Of a stretch of 6,678 bases of DNA, positions 4,901-6,678 are shown one piece after another. The position numbers and the translations under genes were made by a program. Origin of the DNA: Bacteroidales bacterium. GTDB taxonomy: Bacteria; Bacteroidota; Bacteroidia; Bacteroidales; Bacteroidaceae. The stretch covers positions 1-6,678 of the forward strand of contig SFCY01000124.1 in NCBI GenBank assembly GCA_004558865.1. Direction: 5' to 3'. A model generated the notes under the pieces. It saw only the letters and a program-made list of their open reading frames with translations. It did no database searches and had not been told where the DNA came from. Position 1 is the first letter of the stretch; every line of letters begins with the position of its first letter.

Positions 4901-6187
4901 CTAATCCCTGAGGCAGGTCAGGGGAACCACGCGGATGTCGTCGGGGCGCGTGTAGGAGTTGCCTGTGGGGGTGATCACCATCATGAGTCCCGGCAGGCGG
5001 AAGTGCTGGTCGGGATAGCGCATGTTGCGTTTGATGATGTGCCGCTTCTCGTAGTTGAGCCTCCTGGCTCCCGCCTCTATCTCTTCGGGGGATGTGGCGC
5101 ACTGCACCAAGGCGTAGTAGCCCGACGGCAGCTCGATCACGGCGTCGATGGTGCATCCGAACCGGTCGGCGTAGCTCATCACGTTGCCCTCGTAGTGCTG
5201 CGAGTAGATGCGGAGGTCGCGTATGCAGAGGTTCTTGAACACCCGGCTCGTCAGCTTCGGGTCATTCCAGAGGGCCTCAGGCGACAGTCCCAGGCTGGCG
5301 ATGGCGTAGGAGGGGTCGCAGAAGCAGCGGGTGGGGTGGTGGCGGATGGAAGTCCAGTGGTGGACGGAGGGGTTCCAGGCCGGCACCTCCTGGAAGACGA
5401 AGATGTTGCACAGGGCCTCCTTGTAGAGCTTGAGCGTGATGTAGGCCATGTAGCCGGCCATGTCGCACACGTCGGCGAGGATGTCCTTGATGTGGGCCTT
5501 GGTGCCTACGTGGTTGGCGTAGGCGCGCATCACGATTTTGGCAAACGACGGGCTGCGGCGGATGTCGTCCGGCCTGGAGATGTCCTCCTCGCAGACACGC
5601 TCCAGATAGTCGCGTGCCACCTTCAACTGGGCGCCCACGGGGCAGTTGATGGCCTCTGGCCAACCGCCGCGGCAGGCCGCATAGGCGACATCGGCCGGCT
5701 TGTATTTCGACCGGATGCCGTCTACGACGAATTTTGGCTGGTCTATCAGTGTGCTCAACGAGATCTCGCCGCCCGACTCGCCGCTCTCCCAAAGCGACAT
5801 GGGATACATCTTCATGCGCCCCATCGACTCGAAATAGGCCTGCTTCGAGGCCGTGGCGTCGAAGTCGAGCGATTCCGTGAGGATGTAGTTGCCGTTCTCT
5901 GTGCGGCGCTTGGCCGACGCCTTGACACTCTTCCAAAGATCCTTGACCAATTGCCATTCGCATAATGAGCGTGGGGTCTCGCCTTTCAGCAAAAGGCTGT
6001 TCTTGATGTCGGCATAATCCAACAAGTCTGGACGCTTGTCGGGATCGGCGAGATTGATGAAGCTGTTAGACTGCTGCATGGCCGTGGTTGATTTGCCGCT
6101 GCCGCGCGGACCCTCAATCAGCACGGCCCGATAATTGGACAGGCGCTCCTTTAGCAAAGAGTCTGCTATCCTTGCATGGTAATTCAT
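4901..6187 (-). CDS. AAA_14/DUF4143-family ATPase with altered active-site motifs
   Basis: This is a 428-aa protein of the P-loop ATPase family that couples an AAA_14 domain to a DUF4143 domain. The family is widespread in Bacteroidota and archaea and poorly understood. Walker A is intact: GPRGSGKST (26-34). Further family landmarks follow: GETPRSLCEWQ (69-79), YILTES (101-106), GRMKMYPMSLWESGES (123-138), GGWPEAI (174-180), IFVFQEVPAWNP (262-272), CDPSYAIASLG (290-300), CIRDLRIYSQ (321-330) and TIDAVIELPSGYYAL (346-360). Length is normal. Compared with the usual motifs as I recall them, the Walker B Asp of LIDEWQ is Cys76, LTGS is LTES (Glu105), and the C-terminal ExKLG of the nuclease-like fold is LVQCATS (360-366). 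The gene keeps a full frame, a promoter box and a strong ribosome-binding site, so it is probably expressed. It may bind ATP without efficient hydrolysis. No partner gene adjoins it. Confidence 0.85.
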   Translation of the reverse strand: MNYHARIADSLLKERLSNYRAVLIEGPRGSGKSTTAMQQSNSFINLADPDKRPDLLDYADIKNSLLLKGETPRSLCEWQLVKDLWKSVKASAKRRTENGNYILTESLDFDATASKQAYFESMGRMKMYPMSLWESGESGGEISLSTLIDQPKFVVDGIRSKYKPADVAYAACRGGWPEAINCPVGAQLKVARDYLERVCEEDISRPDDIRRSPSFAKIVMRAYANHVGTKAHIKDILADVCDMAGYMAYITLKLYKEALCNIFVFQEVPAWNPSVHHWTSIRHHPTRCFCDPSYAIASLGLSPEALWNDPKLTSRVFKNLCIRDLRIYSQHYEGNVMSYADRFGCTIDAVIELPSGYYALVQCATSPEEIEAGARRLNYEKRHIIKRNMRYPDQHFRLPGLMMVITPTGNSYTRPDDIRVVPLTCLRD

Positions 6188-6192
6188 TTTGT

Positions 6193-6198
6193 CCTCCT
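6193..6198 (-). promoter_or_regulatory. strong Shine-Dalgarno of the ATPase gene
   Basis: AGGAGG on the minus strand lies 5 bases upstream of ATG 6187 and fixes this start. A full consensus is unusual in Bacteroidota, where most genes lack a clear Shine-Dalgarno; no other gene in the window has one. Confidence 0.7.
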
Positions 6199-6211
6199 TT
6201 CATTAGCACTA

Positions 6212-6219
6212 CAAAGATA
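6212..6219 (-). promoter_or_regulatory. -7 promoter box of the ATPase gene
   Basis: On the minus strand this reads TATCTTTG, an exact TAnnTTTG match. The -33 position shows AAGA rather than TTTG, preceded by an A/T-rich tract. The expected transcript starts near 6206-6208, leaving about 20 bases before ATG 6187. Confidence 0.55.
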
Positions 6220-6242
6220 TGAAAAAAAAGTAGGAGTGTCTT

Positions 6243-6274
6243 GCTTTTTTTTGACTTTTTTATCAAAAAAAAGC
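6243..6274. repeat. 12-bp inverted repeat with T8/A8 arms
   Basis: GCTTTTTTTTGA (6243-6254) and TCAAAAAAAAGC (6263-6274) are perfect complements around an 8-base loop. It sits upstream of the ATPase promoter. A bidirectional terminator or bent-DNA site is possible. Confidence 0.7.
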
Positions 6275-6447
6275 GTAGCGAATGACCCAAAAACCTCTTC
6301 TTGCGTGCTTTTTCCAGCTTTTTGGCTCCTCTTTTTGTCTTCTTGCGTTCGGTTTCGAGCGTGCGAGTTTGGATTTTGGCTGCGGGACGGTAGAATTGTG
6401 GGTCCATGGGAAGGACTATATATATAAAGGTAAAAGGGACCTTTTGA

Positions 6448-6461
6448 TTGATATAAATCAA
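6448..6461. promoter_or_regulatory. FNR/CRP-type palindrome TTGAT-N4-ATCAA
   Basis: The 14-mer TTGATATAAATCAA is a perfect dyad that matches the enterobacterial FNR half-sites and spacing. It is centred about 90 bp upstream of the predicted start of the rightmost promoter. Whether a Bacteroidota CRP/FNR-family regulator uses this sequence is unknown here. Confidence 0.35.
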
Positions 6462-6508
6462 TAGATGTTAAATTTTTAAGGAAAAAACGAACTTTTCTCT
6501 CCAAAAGT

Positions 6509-6539
6509 TTTGGTGGTTCAAATAAAAGCGTTACCTTTG
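6509..6539 (+). promoter_or_regulatory. strong promoter, probably of an rRNA operon
   Basis: TTTG (6509-6512) and TACCTTTG (6532-6539) are separated by exactly 19 bp, a complete match to the Bacteroidota -33/-7 consensus and the only complete one in the window. An A/T-rich block precedes it. The expected transcription start is near 6543-6546. Confidence 0.75.
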
Positions 6540-6544
6540 CACTC

Positions 6545-6678
6545 GCTTACGAAAAAAAACGAGCGTTACAACAACGCTTCAAAGTAGTTTGCGAAGTGAT
6601 TCTTGAACATTTGAAACCAGACAGAGAAACAGTACAGGAAGCGGCGGAACGTTATTCGTTCCGTCGGGTAGAGACAAG
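6545..6678 (+). other. structured leader, likely 5' leader of an rRNA operon
   Basis: Downstream of the strong promoter the transcript has a hairpin AGCGTT/AACGCT (6562-6567, 6573-6578). A segment TTCTTGAACATTTGAA (6600-6615) follows that recalls the TTCTTTGACATATTG-like leader seen before Bacteroidota rRNA genes. Last comes a 10-bp hairpin with one G-U pair (6642-6651, 6657-6666). No 16S 5' end is reached before the window stops. Alternative: the frame 6452-6678 is open without a stop and could be the start of a protein, but it has no ATG. Confidence 0.4.

Larger units (their letters stand above)
6220..6508. other. AT-rich intergenic region with inverted repeats
   Basis: No gene is supported. 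The stretch contains the T8/A8 inverted repeat (6243-6274) and an 11-bp direct repeat TCTTCTTGCGT at 6296-6306 and 6338-6348. It also holds a TA alternation at 6417-6426, an AAAGGT/ACCTTT hairpin (6426-6431, 6439-6444) and the TTGAT-N4-ATCAA box at 6448-6461. Short open frames here are AT-rich and lack motifs. The segment from about 6440 could act as an A/T-rich upstream element of the promoter at 6509-6539. Confidence 0.5.

Noticed and set aside
4688..5965. 425-codon open frame on the plus strand
   Set aside because: It lies antisense to the clear DUF4143 ATPase, has repetitive Val/Gly/Leu composition and no motif; it is a shadow of a GC-rich gene.

Overview
The window looks like a chromosomal segment from a Bacteroidota species, probably in the Bacteroidales near Prevotella/Segatella. 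Three things point there. The housekeeping sigma factor is the short form (290 aa, no region 1.1) with the Bacteroidota version of region 2. Promoters carry the Bacteroidota -7 box TAnnTTTG, seen in front of four of the five transcription units and as a one-base variant (AAACTTTG) in front of the fifth. The genes are GC-rich while the spacers are AT-rich. Genus is an inference only.

Left part (1-2820): a compact plus-strand operon. A secreted GH25 muramidase (279-989) is followed 2 bp later by a zinc-ribbon/one-TM protein with helical repeats and an NTF2-like C-terminus (992-2092). That overlaps by 4 bp (ATGA) a small secreted cysteine-repeat protein (2089-2517). The cysteine protein's reading frame continues past its TGA for 79 more well-formed codons (2518-2757). 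These encode a domain resembling a peptidase-inhibitor I9/subtilisin propeptide fold and have no start codon of their own. A perfect 20-bp hairpin (2776-2818) closes the operon.

Middle (2819-4767): rpoD lies on the minus strand (3036-3908), with a structured 3' UTR ending in a textbook intrinsic terminator at 2910-2934. Divergent from it, across a 391-bp spacer with promoters for both sides and a perfect inverted repeat, is a small M15-family zinc peptidase (4300-4767) that appears to be cytoplasmic.

Right part (4768-6678): a minus-strand ATPase of the AAA_14/DUF4143 family (4901-6187) with an intact Walker A but substitutions at the Walker B aspartate, the LTGS motif and the C-terminal nuclease-like ExK motif. 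Then comes about 490 bp of AT-rich DNA with a T8/A8 inverted repeat, a perfect TTGAT-N4-ATCAA box, and a strong -33/-7 promoter (TTTG-N19-TACCTTTG). Its transcript would start with a structured leader that most resembles the leader of an rRNA operon, although no 16S sequence is inside the window.

The most unusual material is the cysteine-hexad repeat gene with its in-frame UGA and stranded downstream domain, followed by the motif-degenerate ATPase.
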